A stretch of DNA of 64,000 nt from Bacillus solitudinis (GCF_002797395.1 NZ_KZ454943.1:4516253-4580252); one strand, 5' to 3'; shown: positions 8,812 through 18,664, counted from the stretch's first letter. Notes: a model not told the origin generated them from the letters alone. A program made the numbers and translations.

Positions 8812-8985
8812 TTAGTTCACTCTTTCTCTTATTCTCTATTCCTTTCCACATTGTAGAATCTTTCAGCGCATCTGACAATTTCTTTTCAAATATTACAACG
8901 TTTTCATTTGGTTCGTTCACACAATTGTTGTTTTTTGTTGAAAGCATGGTATTATTGCGCTTACCCAGGAAATATTGCTCTCATA

Positions 8986-10248
8986 CTATTTCTTTAATTT
9001 TTGTTCGAGTCGATTTAAGCGTTTTTCAAGTTCGCCTTTTTTTCGTTGGTTATAACCTTGTATTAACCCTTTATTTTCTTCAAAAAAGTTTTTTGCTACT
9101 TCCGCATAGTGGTATGCCTTTTCGATGTCCTTTAGTTGATGTTCATAAATTTTTGAACATTCAATTGCACTATCAAATACAAAGGAGTTGCTATTCATCA
9201 AAGATAAGTAAGCCTGCAATGCAAGATTTGTTTCTTTTTTCTGCTTAACTAAGTTCGCATAGGCAAATAAACTATCAAAAGCAAGTGAGTCTTTGATACT
9301 CGTCAGCTCTTCATACATCAGTAGAGCAAGATCCTTTTCGCCTACATACTCATACCATCTAGCAAGCTCAAAACGTTCTTTTGGATGAAGGCTTGCTTGG
9401 GACTTTGACATAATTGTGAAAGATAGATGAGTATACAGTGTAATTAAAGATAAAACATCCCACTCATGGTGTTGAAGAACACCTTTAATAAATTCAGGAT
9501 TCTGCTCGTTCATAAAATCAAAATAAAGCATTGGAACCAAATAGCTAGGTGTATCTTCTTCTCGTTTAAACTTCAAAATGTCAGATTCCACTATAGATAA
9601 TTTACATGAAGGTAAGATATCTTTCCATAACCTTCTTGAGGCATGTAGTAAATCGTAATGACCAAACTGCGGTAACTTCGGCACTTGATCTCGAACAAAC
9701 GTATGTCTCGTTTTCACTTGAGGCCAATCAAAAGCCTTACCATTATAAGTAACTAAGTTTTTCATTTGTCCTACATCTGTTAAGAAATGATGGTAGAGAG
9801 CGACTTCTGCCTCAGGACCAGGCAAAAAATATTGCCTAACATGGACGTCCTCCTCACGAACCTGGCTATACCCAAGTAAAAAAATCGTATTACCAGCCCC
9901 ACTACTCAACCCTGTTGTTTCAGTATCAAAAAAAAGCAATTCTTTCGCTTGCATATTTTTAGTTGACAGCGGATGTGAAGCAATATGGTCCTGCCAATTT
10001 TCCACGGCTCTCTTTAACTCTATAAATTTATACGCTCCGTGTTGATAATCAAGAGGATAATAGACATCACGAACCATCGTATAATTCCCTTCGAACCAAT
10101 ATGGACTCGCTCCTAACTCGTTCCATTTCTCTTCAAAAGGCATAAGCTGAGGCGAAGGATGTTTCATTTCTTTTCCAACGAAAGGTTTTACATCCTTTTC
10201 GAGGCTCATATGTTTTTTAAGTAAATTCAACTTACTTTTTAATGCCAT
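8986..10248 (-). CDS. mrfB: MrfB-type DEDDh 3'-5' exonuclease
   Basis: Metal-dependent exonuclease that works with the MrfA helicase in repair of mitomycin C damage in B. subtilis (YprB). The RNase H-like exonuclease domain has DTETTGLSSGAG (Asp and Glu of motif I), TYNGKAFDWP (motif II) and HEWDVLSL (motif III His-x-x-x-Asp type). The last 130 residues are helical repeats resembling TPR. Length is 420. It follows mrfA by 13 bases on the same strand, so the two are co-transcribed. Confidence 0.9.
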   Translation of the reverse strand: MALKSKLNLLKKHMSLEKDVKPFVGKEMKHPSPQLMPFEEKWNELGASPYWFEGNYTMVRDVYYPLDYQHGAYKFIELKRAVENWQDHIASHPLSTKNMQAKELLFFDTETTGLSSGAGNTIFLLGYSQVREEDVHVRQYFLPGPEAEVALYHHFLTDVGQMKNLVTYNGKAFDWPQVKTRHTFVRDQVPKLPQFGHYDLLHASRRLWKDILPSCKLSIVESDILKFKREEDTPSYLVPMLYFDFMNEQNPEFIKGVLQHHEWDVLSLITLYTHLSFTIMSKSQASLHPKERFELARWYEYVGEKDLALLMYEELTSIKDSLAFDSLFAYANLVKQKKETNLALQAYLSLMNSNSFVFDSAIECSKIYEHQLKDIEKAYHYAEVAKNFFEENKGLIQGYNQRKKGELEKRLNRLEQKLKK

Positions 10249-10261
10249 GACGCGTCACCCT

Positions 10262-12535
10262 TTACCGCTTCTCAAGCAAGCGAATTAATTTATTTACAAC
10301 AAACTTCACATTTCCTGTAAGTTCACTAGATGCACCGACACAGGCTGGGCACCCACTCTCACACAAGCATGAAGCGAGTAAATGCTTCACATTTTCAAGA
10401 ATTACATCGATATGACTGTACAATTCTTTTGAAAGACCAATCCCCCCAGGATACCGATCGTAGATAAAAATCGTCGGTTGTTCGGAATGCTCCGCCTTCA
10501 TTTGTGGAATCACGTGGAGGTCACTTCGGTCACACATCACAAACACCGGAGCCACATGTTGAAACAAATGCGCTAGGCCAATCAACGCTTGATCAAGGGG
10601 GTCTTCTCCGAATGCATGGATAAGTTCTTCCGAAAAACTAATCCACATCGCATTTGTATGAAGTTCTTCTTCAGGCAAATGGATGGGTCCTGAACCTATG
10701 TTCTCAAAACTTGTTAACTTAATTTTTTTAAATAAAGTAGCCTTTGCATTGACCATCACATCACCAAAGGAAATGGCTGCTGATGGAGTAGACTTTTTAT
10801 CGTCTTCTTCTAATACACGCATTTGAACAGCTAAATTGGCATCCGTAAAGTAATCAACCGCAACTTCACGAACAAAAGCTTTCTTTTCCTCCCAATCTAA
10901 ATACTCTACTTGATACTGAACGCCTTGATGAAGATAGATGGCCTCATCATGAAGCAAGGTCATTGCACTGAATCTATCCATCTCTCCAATAACCAATGGT
11001 TTTGCTACATTAGATTGGTCTATAATTACAACATTTTCTTGAGACGCAGACCGTAGACTAATTCCATGTGCAGGAAAAGCATCATTCATCCAGTACCATT
11101 TATCCACACGATGGTGTAGCACATGCTCCTCGGTTAAAAATTCAAGAATATCCTCAATATCAACCCCGTCAAAGGTGTCTCCACGCTTAAATGGTAGTTC
11201 GTATGCTGCGCATTTGAGGTGGTCCACGAGAATGACAAGATTATCTGGATTAATTCGCGCAGATTCTGGTGATTTCTCAAAAAAGTAGTCGGGATGCTGG
11301 ATAACATATTGGTCAATCGGTGTCGAACCCGCTACCATAATAATGGCTGACTCATGTTGTCTTCTTCCAGCTCGTCCAGCCTGTTGCCAGCTGCTTGCAA
11401 TGGATCCAGGATAGCCGGTCATAATACAAACTTGAAGTTGGCCTATATCGACCCCAAGCTCCAAGGCATTTGTACTGACAACACCAATAATCTCGCCATT
11501 TCGTAAACCCCGTTCTATCTCACGTCGCTGTTTCGGCAAATAACCACCACGGTAGCCACGAATCGTTTGTGGACCGATTTTCTTCCGTGTAATTTCCTGT
11601 AAGTGACTTAAAATCACTTCGACTCGTACACGACTTCTAGCGAAGACAATCGTTTGAATTTTATTCTCTAAAAACCGCTTTGCAAGCTCATTCACTTCAA
11701 CCGTCGTACTCTTTCGAATGTTTAATGCCTGATTAACGATTGGTGGATTATAAAAAACAAAGTGCTTACGACCAGTTGGTGCTCCGTTGTTATCAACGAG
11801 ACGCATGGATACACCTGTTAGCTCTTCTGCTAACTCTTTTGGATTGGCAATCGTAGCTGACGTACATATAAAGGTAGGATAACTTCCATAATAAGCTGCA
11901 ATCCTTTTTAAACGTCTAATCACATTTGCAACATGACTCCCGAAAACACCTCGATACGTATGAAGCTCATCTACAACGACATATTTTAAGTTTTCAAAAA
12001 AAGCGACCCATTTCGTATGATGGGGTAAAATCGCTGAATGAAGCATATCGGGATTCGTGATAACAACATGTCCTGCTTTGCGAACAGCCTGACGAATATT
12101 TGGTGCGGTATCCCCGTCGTATGTGAAACACTTTATATTAATATCCATTTCCTCAATAAATTCATTTAACTCACTTTTTTGATCCTGCGCTAACGCTTTT
12201 GTTGGGAAGAGATAAAGCGCTCGGCTTTCCTTATCCTTTGTAATCTGCTGAAGAACAGGTAAATTATAGCAAAGTGTTTTACCGGAAGCAGTTGGTGTAA
12301 CAGCAACAACATTTTCCTCAGTCGATGCTAAGGTAAATGCAGTAGCTTGATGAGTGTATAATTCATGTATTCCTCTTCGAATTAAACCTTCTTTTATTCG
12401 GTCATCCATTGCTTTTGGGAACGATTGAACCTTTGCCTCTTTTGGTTCAATCGTTTGCCAATGAACAATACAATCCCGATACTTTTCATCGGTTTTTAAA
12501 TTTGATAAGATATCTTGTAACGTTTCTTTAAACAT
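10262..12535 (-). CDS. mrfA: MrfA DEAD/DEAH-box DNA repair helicase
   Basis: ATP-dependent 3'-5' helicase (B. subtilis YprA), partner of the MrfB exonuclease in excision of mitomycin C adducts. The 757-residue protein has Walker A VTPTASGKTL, DELH box VVDELHTYRG, helicase motif VI QAGRAGRR and a C-terminal DUF1998 domain with a four-cysteine metal site (CLCESGCPACVG). ATG 12535 lies five bases behind GAGGTGG. An upstream in-frame ATG at 12565 has no good ribosome-binding site. It is divergent from the DUF2339 gene. Confidence 0.93.
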   Translation of the reverse strand: MFKETLQDILSNLKTDEKYRDCIVHWQTIEPKEAKVQSFPKAMDDRIKEGLIRRGIHELYTHQATAFTLASTEENVVAVTPTASGKTLCYNLPVLQQITKDKESRALYLFPTKALAQDQKSELNEFIEEMDINIKCFTYDGDTAPNIRQAVRKAGHVVITNPDMLHSAILPHHTKWVAFFENLKYVVVDELHTYRGVFGSHVANVIRRLKRIAAYYGSYPTFICTSATIANPKELAEELTGVSMRLVDNNGAPTGRKHFVFYNPPIVNQALNIRKSTTVEVNELAKRFLENKIQTIVFARSRVRVEVILSHLQEITRKKIGPQTIRGYRGGYLPKQRREIERGLRNGEIIGVVSTNALELGVDIGQLQVCIMTGYPGSIASSWQQAGRAGRRQHESAIIMVAGSTPIDQYVIQHPDYFFEKSPESARINPDNLVILVDHLKCAAYELPFKRGDTFDGVDIEDILEFLTEEHVLHHRVDKWYWMNDAFPAHGISLRSASQENVVIIDQSNVAKPLVIGEMDRFSAMTLLHDEAIYLHQGVQYQVEYLDWEEKKAFVREVAVDYFTDANLAVQMRVLEEDDKKSTPSAAISFGDVMVNAKATLFKKIKLTSFENIGSGPIHLPEEELHTNAMWISFSEELIHAFGEDPLDQALIGLAHLFQHVAPVFVMCDRSDLHVIPQMKAEHSEQPTIFIYDRYPGGIGLSKELYSHIDVILENVKHLLASCLCESGCPACVGASSELTGNVKFVVNKLIRLLEKR

Positions 12536-12570
12536 CCGTTCCACCTCTTTTTTATCTTCTTTCATTGTAG

Positions 12571-12584
12571 CGAATGTTTGTTTG
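12571..12584. promoter_or_regulatory. possible degenerate LexA box
   Basis: CGAATGTTTGTTTG differs at two positions from the Bacillus LexA consensus CGAAC-N4-GTTCG. It lies in the shared upstream region of mrfA and the DUF2339 gene. Regulation by the SOS response is inference only. Confidence 0.25.
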
Positions 12585-12696
12585 TTTTTCTATGATTAAT
12601 CCTTTAAAATCAACAATTATCTTAAAAAAAGTTTGCTATAAAATTGAGACTTTTTCATGTATAGTAAGATTATGGAAAGTTAGGAGGGGGAAACGG

Positions 12697-14304
12697 TTGG
12701 ATGAACGGAAATATGAACAATTAGAAAGGCGAATATTATATCTAGAAGAAGAGGTTAAGCAATTAAAAGAAGGAACATTACAGCAGAAACCAATTAATGT
12801 CGTAAAAGTTAAAGACCCACTATCTCAACCAAAACCAATTAAACAAATTGATTGGGAGAAAAGGCTTGGGCAAGTGTGGTTACCAAGAATTTTCTTGTTT
12901 GTCTTTCTTATTGGACTTATTTGGGGATTTAAAGCAGCCTCTGATATGGGGTTACTTAACGAGTTAGCGAGAATGTGTTTGGGTTATATCACTGCAGTAA
13001 TAGCCCTCTTAATCGGGTATACGCAAATGCAGCGGCAGCGTCTTGGCCTCGGTCAAGTGGTACTAGCTGGAGCAATCATTATCTTAATATTATCTACGTT
13101 TGCTGGTACTCTTTATGGTTATATCCCTTCCGTTCTGGCCTTATTCTTAAACTTGGTTTGGTCTTTACTCGGAATTATGTTGGCAAAGCGATTCTCTTCG
13201 CAGCCAATTGCGCTTCTAGCAGGTGCCGCGGGCTTATTAGCTCCTTTCTTAGTAAATAGTGATGGAGCAAACGTGTATCTTTTTGTTAGTTATGAATTAC
13301 TTTTTTATTTATTGCTATTGCTATTCTCCTTACGGCAGAGATACGTCTATCTGTTTACAAGCTCTATTCTATTCTTTCACTTAGCTTTATTTGTTTTTGT
13401 TTTTAACACCGAATCAGTTCCTTATGTTGTTGCAAGTGCCGTTATTATTCAACACCTAGCTTTACTTGCTTCCTTCTTAGCGCGATCGTTGTTAAAGCCA
13501 CAATATGCCATGGTTGTAACGAGCTTCGTTCTCTGTCTGTCATGGGTGGCCTTATTGGAATCAGATTTATACGTACCTTTTTTACTTAGCTCTATACTCC
13601 TATATGGAATCTTAACTATTTATTCCCAAAAAAAATGGCCAAGGGTTCTCACCCTCACATTGCCGATCGTAACCATTTCAATAAGCTTACTTTTTATTGA
13701 TTTAGTGAAATATGAACAAATTGGTTTAATTCTTTTATTAACTTCCTGTGCAGCGTTATACACCGGATTTAAGGTTGAGAGTTGGCTTCAAAAATTTATT
13801 GGAACATTGACATATACCCTCTCTATACTGTTGATTCTCTTTAATGGATTAGAGGACATTTTTTCCGAACAAGCTGTCGCATGGGTTTTTATGTTTATTA
13901 GTGTCTTCTTTGTAAGGATATTAATAAACGAGCATCAGGAAGAAATAGAGAAATCTCTTAACATACGTGGATTACTTGGCTTTTTATTTGTTTCACATGC
14001 TTTGTTTATGCTTCATTTTCTAAATATAGTTGGGGAATCAATAACAGTAAACAGTAGTGGTAATCTCACAAGCCTAACCATATCAGCTCTTTGGACATTA
14101 TTCGCTGTAGCGGTCGTGTTATATGGTGTCCTTCGGCAGCATAAAGGTGTCCGTTTATTTGGAATCGGCCTTATTTTCTTTACGTTAATGAAAATTATTT
14201 TTGTTGATTTGCCGAATGTCTCGATTGTCATCAGAGCAATATTGTTTCTAGGCTTAGGAGCTGTTGGAATTATCGTGTCTCGGCTGTTTTACCGAAAACA
14301 ATAA
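12697..14304 (+). CDS. DUF2339 polytopic membrane protein
   Basis: A 535-residue protein with an N-terminal coiled coil (YEQLERRILYLEEEVKQL), a proline/lysine linker, then about 14 hydrophobic spans in pairs, matching the large bacterial DUF2339 membrane family. Function is unknown. The start is TTG 12697, six bases behind TTAGGAGGGGG. An in-frame ATG 41 codons earlier would overlap the promoter region and lacks a ribosome-binding site. It is convergent with the GNAT gene, and a hairpin repeat follows its stop. Confidence 0.85.
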   Translation: MDERKYEQLERRILYLEEEVKQLKEGTLQQKPINVVKVKDPLSQPKPIKQIDWEKRLGQVWLPRIFLFVFLIGLIWGFKAASDMGLLNELARMCLGYITAVIALLIGYTQMQRQRLGLGQVVLAGAIIILILSTFAGTLYGYIPSVLALFLNLVWSLLGIMLAKRFSSQPIALLAGAAGLLAPFLVNSDGANVYLFVSYELLFYLLLLLFSLRQRYVYLFTSSILFFHLALFVFVFNTESVPYVVASAVIIQHLALLASFLARSLLKPQYAMVVTSFVLCLSWVALLESDLYVPFLLSSILLYGILTIYSQKKWPRVLTLTLPIVTISISLLFIDLVKYEQIGLILLLTSCAALYTGFKVESWLQKFIGTLTYTLSILLILFNGLEDIFSEQAVAWVFMFISVFFVRILINEHQEEIEKSLNIRGLLGFLFVSHALFMLHFLNIVGESITVNSSGNLTSLTISALWTLFAVAVVLYGVLRQHKGVRLFGIGLIFFTLMKIIFVDLPNVSIVIRAILFLGLGAVGIIVSRLFYRKQ

Positions 14305-14313
14305 CAAAAAGAA

Positions 14314-14354
14314 GGCTACTGAAAAAGGTACGATTTTCACCTTTTCCAGTGGCC
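14314..14354. repeat. dispersed repeat family, short copy (hairpin only)
   Basis: GGCTACTGAAAAAGG and CCTTTTCCAGTGGCC form a 15-base near-perfect inverted repeat around TACGATTTTCA. The core is shared with copies near 29.7, 34.9 and 50.5 kb. It lies between convergent genes and may help end transcription, though it lacks a T tail. Confidence 0.8.
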
Positions 14355-14461
14355 TCAACAAAAATGTTGTTTCAGAAAGGATATTTGACCCCTTTTTAAA
14401 ACAGCACTACTGTCTTAAAGTTAGGTACCGCTATCTGGCAAGGACGTCTTTAACAACCCTC

Positions 14462-14884
14462 TTATTTGCGGAGAAATTCTGGTAATCTGCGCATGCATTT
14501 TTCAGATTCTACAAAAAAGTCATACTGTTCATAAAGTTGGTGCGCATCCAAAGTGGCCAAGATCCCTGTTAAATTCTTTAATTCTTCTGAATCAACAATT
14601 GATTTAACTAGCATTTTTCCAATACCTTTTCCACGATAGTCCTCATCAATAAATACATCGCATAGCCAGAACATCGTTGCCCAGTCTGTAATCACTCGCG
14701 CAAAACCAATTTGCCGTTCACCATCATAGACTCCATAACATAGAGAATTCTCAATTGATTTCTTGATTTTCTCTTTAGAACGTTTGTTTGCCCAATAACT
14801 CCTTTTTAAAAACTGATAAATCGTTTCTTCTTGTAATTTAGTCTTATTATCACTAATAATGAATGGTTCATAAGCAATTTCCAT
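14462..14884 (-). CDS. GNAT family N-acetyltransferase
   Basis: Predicted acetyl-CoA-dependent acetyltransferase, 140 residues. The acetyl-CoA-binding motif YRGKGIGKMLV follows the central beta strand CDVFIDED, and the IGFARVITD strand precedes it, in the order expected of the fold. Substrate unknown. AGGGG lies before ATG 14884. Convergent with the DUF2339 gene. Confidence 0.88.
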   Translation of the reverse strand: MEIAYEPFIISDNKTKLQEETIYQFLKRSYWANKRSKEKIKKSIENSLCYGVYDGERQIGFARVITDWATMFWLCDVFIDEDYRGKGIGKMLVKSIVDSEELKNLTGILATLDAHQLYEQYDFFVESEKCMRRLPEFLRK

Positions 14885-15004
14885 AAGTTTTTCCCCTAAC
14901 TTTTGATATTTTCAAAGGTACATTTATTTGGTAACGCTCTTTCTATGAAGGGATGGCCCTAGTCAATAATCCTTTCATCACTCTACTATACCAACAATGT
15001 TATT

Positions 15005-15550
15005 TCATAAATATGTAGCTTGTTTTCTTTCAAATTGTAGCTGTTTAAGAAAAGTTTCCATTTCACGTTTGCTCTTTAAGATGATTATTGTTTTTCGGGG
15101 TCCAAGCTTCTGTAGTTTTTCTAACCTTTCCTCAGCGGAGTGTTTCCGAGGATAATAGGTAGTACAGATGAATTTGATAAACGCCCAATCTAATTTCTCC
15201 TCACACCCAACAGTCATATCTTCACGTGTTTTACCAAAGTTTATCAACCATCTTTTTACAACCCGGAACAAGCAAACACCTAGGGGAAGCTCTAAGTAAA
15301 TGATAGCATCCGCATATGCGGCACGGAGATTAACGGTACTGCTATAATTTCCGTCAATAATCCATTGTTCCTTTTTTACGACTTCATTTTGGGCTCCTGA
15401 AAATTCTTCTAGAGACGCCTGAATCCAACCTGGCTTCCAAAACATTGTATCTAGATGATACGCTTTGATGCCAAGCTCTTTACCTAATCGCTTGGCAAAT
15501 GTTGATTTCCCAACACCTGCAGATACTCCCATAACCATAATTCGCTTCAT
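15005..15550 (-). CDS. P-loop kinase-like protein (adenylate kinase/FlaR type)
   Basis: A 181-residue P-loop protein with Walker A GVSAGVGKSTFAKRLG, the LDTMFWKPGW segment and WIIDGNY typical of small kinases annotated as DNA topology modulation protein FlaR. Those names rest on old genetics; the likely role is phosphoryl transfer to an unknown small substrate. ATG 15550 is behind AGGTAGGG. A GTG two codons upstream lies inside the ribosome-binding site. Single gene. Confidence 0.8.
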   Translation of the reverse strand: MKRIMVMGVSAGVGKSTFAKRLGKELGIKAYHLDTMFWKPGWIQASLEEFSGAQNEVVKKEQWIIDGNYSSTVNLRAAYADAIIYLELPLGVCLFRVVKRWLINFGKTREDMTVGCEEKLDWAFIKFICTTYYPRKHSAEERLEKLQKLGPRKTIIILKSKREMETFLKQLQFERKQATYL

Positions 15551-15810
15551 CCCCACCCTACCTCTCTCCTAATTAGTGGAATAATAGTCTAACAGATTTT
15601 TAAGGCGTTTTCCATGTTTATCCTTATGAAAGTTAAAGTCGGTATCGGTTCAACTCGCTCATTTTAGATTAGTGCTAATAGCAGTAAACACTATTTATCA
15701 CAATAATTGACTATCTAAACAAAAAAAATAGCCACCCTACCCTCAAAGTAAGGTTGACTATCTCTAATAGAAGAGCATATTTTATACATAGTAAAAGGAA
15801 CAATAAAAAG
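15551..15810. other. intergenic region before the kinase gene, with the mce terminator
   Basis: No gene seen in about 260 bases. The only structure is the terminator at 15720-15765. Confidence 0.4.
15720..15765 (-). terminator. terminator of the carboxyltransferase-epimerase operon
   Basis: On the minus strand ATAGTCAACCTTAC pairs imperfectly with GGTAGGGTGGCTAT and is followed by seven Ts. Confidence 0.7.
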
Positions 15811-16251
15811 TTAATTGTCACAATCCCTTACTGGACGATTACGTTCACATAATTCATATAACACCCCATTTGCAGCCTTAGGATGAATGAATGCAACATC
15901 TAAGCCCTCTGCCCCTTGTTTAGATTGTTCATGAATAAGAGAAACTTTATTTTGATTTAATTCTTTTAATCTTGCTTGGAGACTGGTGACGCCTAAAGCG
16001 ATATGGTGAATGCCTTCACCATATTTTTTAATAAAGCTAGAAACAGGACTTTCCGAAGTAAGAGGTTCTAATAATTCAATAAACGATTCACCAACAGAAA
16101 GAAAAGCAATCCTGACTCCCTCTGATTTAACCTCTTCAATCGAAACACATCTCATATGCAGGTGATTCACATAAAAAGGAAGAGCCTCTTCAATGGATGC
16201 AACGGCTATACCAATATGGTCAATTCTAGTTGGAATTGCATTCTCGCTCAT
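15811..16251 (-). CDS. mce: methylmalonyl-CoA epimerase
   Basis: VOC-superfamily metalloenzyme interconverting (R)- and (S)-methylmalonyl-CoA in propionate and branched-chain amino acid breakdown. The 146-residue protein has the two beta-alpha-beta-beta-beta modules, with metal ligands expected at His in RIDHIGIAV, His in GIHHIALGV and the final Glu in VLYELCE. It lies 63 bases after the carboxyltransferase gene on the same strand, and that pairing supports the assignment. Confidence 0.93.
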   Translation of the reverse strand: MSENAIPTRIDHIGIAVASIEEALPFYVNHLHMRCVSIEEVKSEGVRIAFLSVGESFIELLEPLTSESPVSSFIKKYGEGIHHIALGVTSLQARLKELNQNKVSLIHEQSKQGAEGLDVAFIHPKAANGVLYELCERNRPVRDCDN

Positions 16252-16314
16252 TTATGCTCGCCTCTTTTCACAATTTGCTCCACCCAATCCCTTCCTCTTA
16301 TGCATTGTTCCTGT

Positions 16315-17862
16315 TCAAAAAGGGATATTTCCATGTTTTTTCTCAGGTAAGGTTTTTCGTTTGTGTTGAAGCATCTCTAATGCACTAGCTACTCGTTTTT
16401 TTGTTTCAGATGGATGAATAATATCATCTACCATCCCGCTCGCAGCAGCAATATATGGATTTGCAAATTTATTACGATATTCTTCAACTTGAGCGGATTT
16501 AGTTTCCGCAGAATTCTCACTATGGTCAATTTCTTCTTTAAAAATAATGGATGCTGCCCCTTCAGGTCCCATAACAGCAATTTCTGCATTTGGCCAAGCG
16601 AAAACTTGATCAGCACCGACGGCTTTGCTATTTAAGGCCACATACGCCCCACCATAAGCCTTTCTTAGTATAACTGTAATTTTAGGGACCGTTGCTTCGG
16701 AATATGCAAAGATAATTTTTGCGCCATGTCGAATAATCCCGAGGTGTTCTTGGGTAATTCCAGGAATAAATCCACTCACATCCTCAAATGTTAGTAAAGG
16801 AAGATTGAAACAATCACAAAAGCGTATAAATCTTGAGCATTTGTCTGAGGCATTAATATCTAATCCTCCAGCCATGTATTTTGGCTGATTCGCTATAATC
16901 CCAATAGGTCGACCATGTATTCGCCCAAACCCAACAACAATGTTTTTCGCAAAATCTTTTTGAACCTCCATGAACTCCCCTGCATCAACAATTAACTCAA
17001 TAACTTTTCGGACATCATACGGTTTCTTTCCATCCATTGGAACAACATCAATCAATCGACGTGCGCAGTCAACCTCTAGTTGTGTCTCTTTTAAACTAAC
17101 ATGTTTTTGTGGGGGTTTTTCTTTGTAATTTAGAGGTAAAAAGGAAACTAACTGTCTAACTTTATTTAATACTTCTTCTTCTGAGGGAGACGTAAAATGT
17201 GCATTTCCACTCAATGTTGAATGCACGTTGGCCCCTCCTAATTCTTCCGCATCAATATTTACCCCCGTCATACTTTGTATAACTTTGGGCCCAGTGATAA
17301 ACATCTGACTCGTGTTTTCAACCATAAATACAAAATCGGTAAGAGCAGGAGAGTATACTGCACCGCCGGCACAAGGACCCATAATGACTGAAATTTGCGG
17401 AATGACACCAGAATAAATGGAATTGCGATAAAAAATCTGTCCATACCCATTTAGTGAAAGCACACCTTCTTGGATTTTTGCTCCTCCAGAATCATTTAAA
17501 CCTATGATAGGAGCACCGTTCTCCACTGCTAAATCCATAACCTTGGTAATTTTCAAAGCATGCATTTCCCCAACCGCACCACCATATACCGTGAAATCTT
17601 GGGAAAATAAAAAGACAAGTCTGCCTCCTATTTTCCCGTAGCCTGTTACGACTCCTTCACCAACAGAATGACCCTCCTCATTTTTACCGTGAATGAATGG
17701 ATTCAGTTCAACAAAACTATCATCATCAAGTAATATTGTAATTCTCTCTCTTGCTGTTTGCTTTCCTCGTTCATACTGAGCTTGAATTCGCTCTTCTCCT
17801 CCTCCAGACTGAATCTTCGTTCGTTGGTACTCCATTTCTTCGATTTTTTCATAGATGTCCAT
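16315..17862 (-). CDS. pccB: acyl-CoA carboxylase carboxyltransferase subunit
   Basis: Carboxyltransferase beta subunit of a propionyl- or methylmalonyl-CoA carboxylase/decarboxylase, 515 residues as usual for the family. It carries crotonase-fold oxyanion glycines in GPCAGGAVYSPAL in the N half, and GFIPGITQE and KAYGGAYVALNSK in the C half. It moves carboxyl between biotin and acyl-CoA. No biotin carboxylase or carrier gene is in the window, so partners must lie elsewhere. Paired with mce, it suggests conversion of propionyl-CoA towards succinyl-CoA. The closest B. subtilis relative is YqjD. The exact substrate is not determined. Confidence 0.88.
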   Translation of the reverse strand: MDIYEKIEEMEYQRTKIQSGGGEERIQAQYERGKQTARERITILLDDDSFVELNPFIHGKNEEGHSVGEGVVTGYGKIGGRLVFLFSQDFTVYGGAVGEMHALKITKVMDLAVENGAPIIGLNDSGGAKIQEGVLSLNGYGQIFYRNSIYSGVIPQISVIMGPCAGGAVYSPALTDFVFMVENTSQMFITGPKVIQSMTGVNIDAEELGGANVHSTLSGNAHFTSPSEEEVLNKVRQLVSFLPLNYKEKPPQKHVSLKETQLEVDCARRLIDVVPMDGKKPYDVRKVIELIVDAGEFMEVQKDFAKNIVVGFGRIHGRPIGIIANQPKYMAGGLDINASDKCSRFIRFCDCFNLPLLTFEDVSGFIPGITQEHLGIIRHGAKIIFAYSEATVPKITVILRKAYGGAYVALNSKAVGADQVFAWPNAEIAVMGPEGAASIIFKEEIDHSENSAETKSAQVEEYRNKFANPYIAAASGMVDDIIHPSETKKRVASALEMLQHKRKTLPEKKHGNIPF

Positions 17863-18083
17863 CGGTTTCAGAGTCCCCCCATCTTTTTCACTATCTATAA
17901 AGAAAAAAGACGAAAGAAATTTTCGGTTTTTTCGCCGGTTAAAATATGGGTGTAGTCCAAATAATATTTGATACTATATATATGCTTACCGCAATATAAA
18001 TATAAAGTCGTTTAAAGTATTTTTTTACCATTAACATTCTATAATTAAATATTGCAGAGAGTGGAGTTACACTTTAAAATTCA

Positions 18084-18097
18084 TTTAAGCGCTTACA
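18084..18097. promoter_or_regulatory. catabolite-responsive element (cre)
   Basis: Minus-strand TGTAAGCGCTTAAA fits the CcpA consensus TGWAARCGYTWNCW except at one position. It lies 57 bases upstream of the 18154 gene and about 220 bases from the divergent carboxyltransferase gene, so either could be controlled by carbon source. Confidence 0.6.
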
Positions 18098-18153
18098 TTA
18101 TCTGCATTTGATTTCTGTTAATTCTTTTCGAATCCTAAAAGAGGTGAGCATCT

Positions 18154-18582
18154 ATGGTAAATTCGTATAAATATGATTCATTATCCTTTCATGTCACAAA
18201 GAAGCAATTAAATAGAATCATCCAGGATGTATATAAAGAAAAGTTTGCGATTTTTTGGGGATTTGATCGGGGGAAAATGATTTTAAATATTTATAATGAA
18301 AAAATGAATAATAAATTAATGTTCATTCGCAAGAAAGGATTTCTAGAATTAATTTTAGCAGAAATACAAAGTGAGCAGGTGATTGACATACTTGACCAGT
18401 CTATTCAATTTAGCTATTACATCCAAACAAAAGAATTTTCTTTAAAACAGATCAAAAAAGAAGAACAGTATAATGAGATTGATTACTATCTAATACAATT
18501 ACATCGGTATATGCAAGTAGGAAATCAACAAAAAATTACCGAAACCAAAAAAGTCCTCCAACATCTCGTTTCATCAAGCTGA
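18154..18582 (+). CDS. hypothetical protein of 142 residues
   Basis: I do not recognise the family. It is a soluble protein with no signal peptide or membrane span. The first 100 residues are predicted mixed alpha/beta. The C-terminal 40 residues (YYLIQLHRYMQVG, then a helix of Gln/Lys) are helical and weakly recall the IDEAL motif of Bacillus regulatory proteins, which I cannot confirm. Start ATG has AGAGGTG upstream. A cre site lies in the promoter region and a GC-rich hairpin follows (18586-18617). Confidence 0.75.
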   Translation: MVNSYKYDSLSFHVTKKQLNRIIQDVYKEKFAIFWGFDRGKMILNIYNEKMNNKLMFIRKKGFLELILAEIQSEQVIDILDQSIQFSYYIQTKEFSLKQIKKEEQYNEIDYYLIQLHRYMQVGNQQKITETKKVLQHLVSSS

Positions 18583-18585
18583 GAA

Positions 18586-18617
18586 TTCCTCCCCCAACAA
18601 ACATTTGGGGAGGATAA
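18586..18617 (+). terminator. possible terminator after the 142-residue gene
   Basis: CCTCCCCCAA and TTGGGGAGG form a strong stem, but the following T tract is poor (ATAATTCT). Confidence 0.5.
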
Positions 18618-18664
18618 TTCTATAGATACCTTGTAGCAGCTTTTGATTATAAGCGAGCCTCATC

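Noticed and set aside
8747-8947. 66-codon minus-strand frame between cotD and mrfB
   Set aside because: No ribosome-binding site before its ATG and no recognisable composition. A different register gives a more protein-like short membrane peptide.
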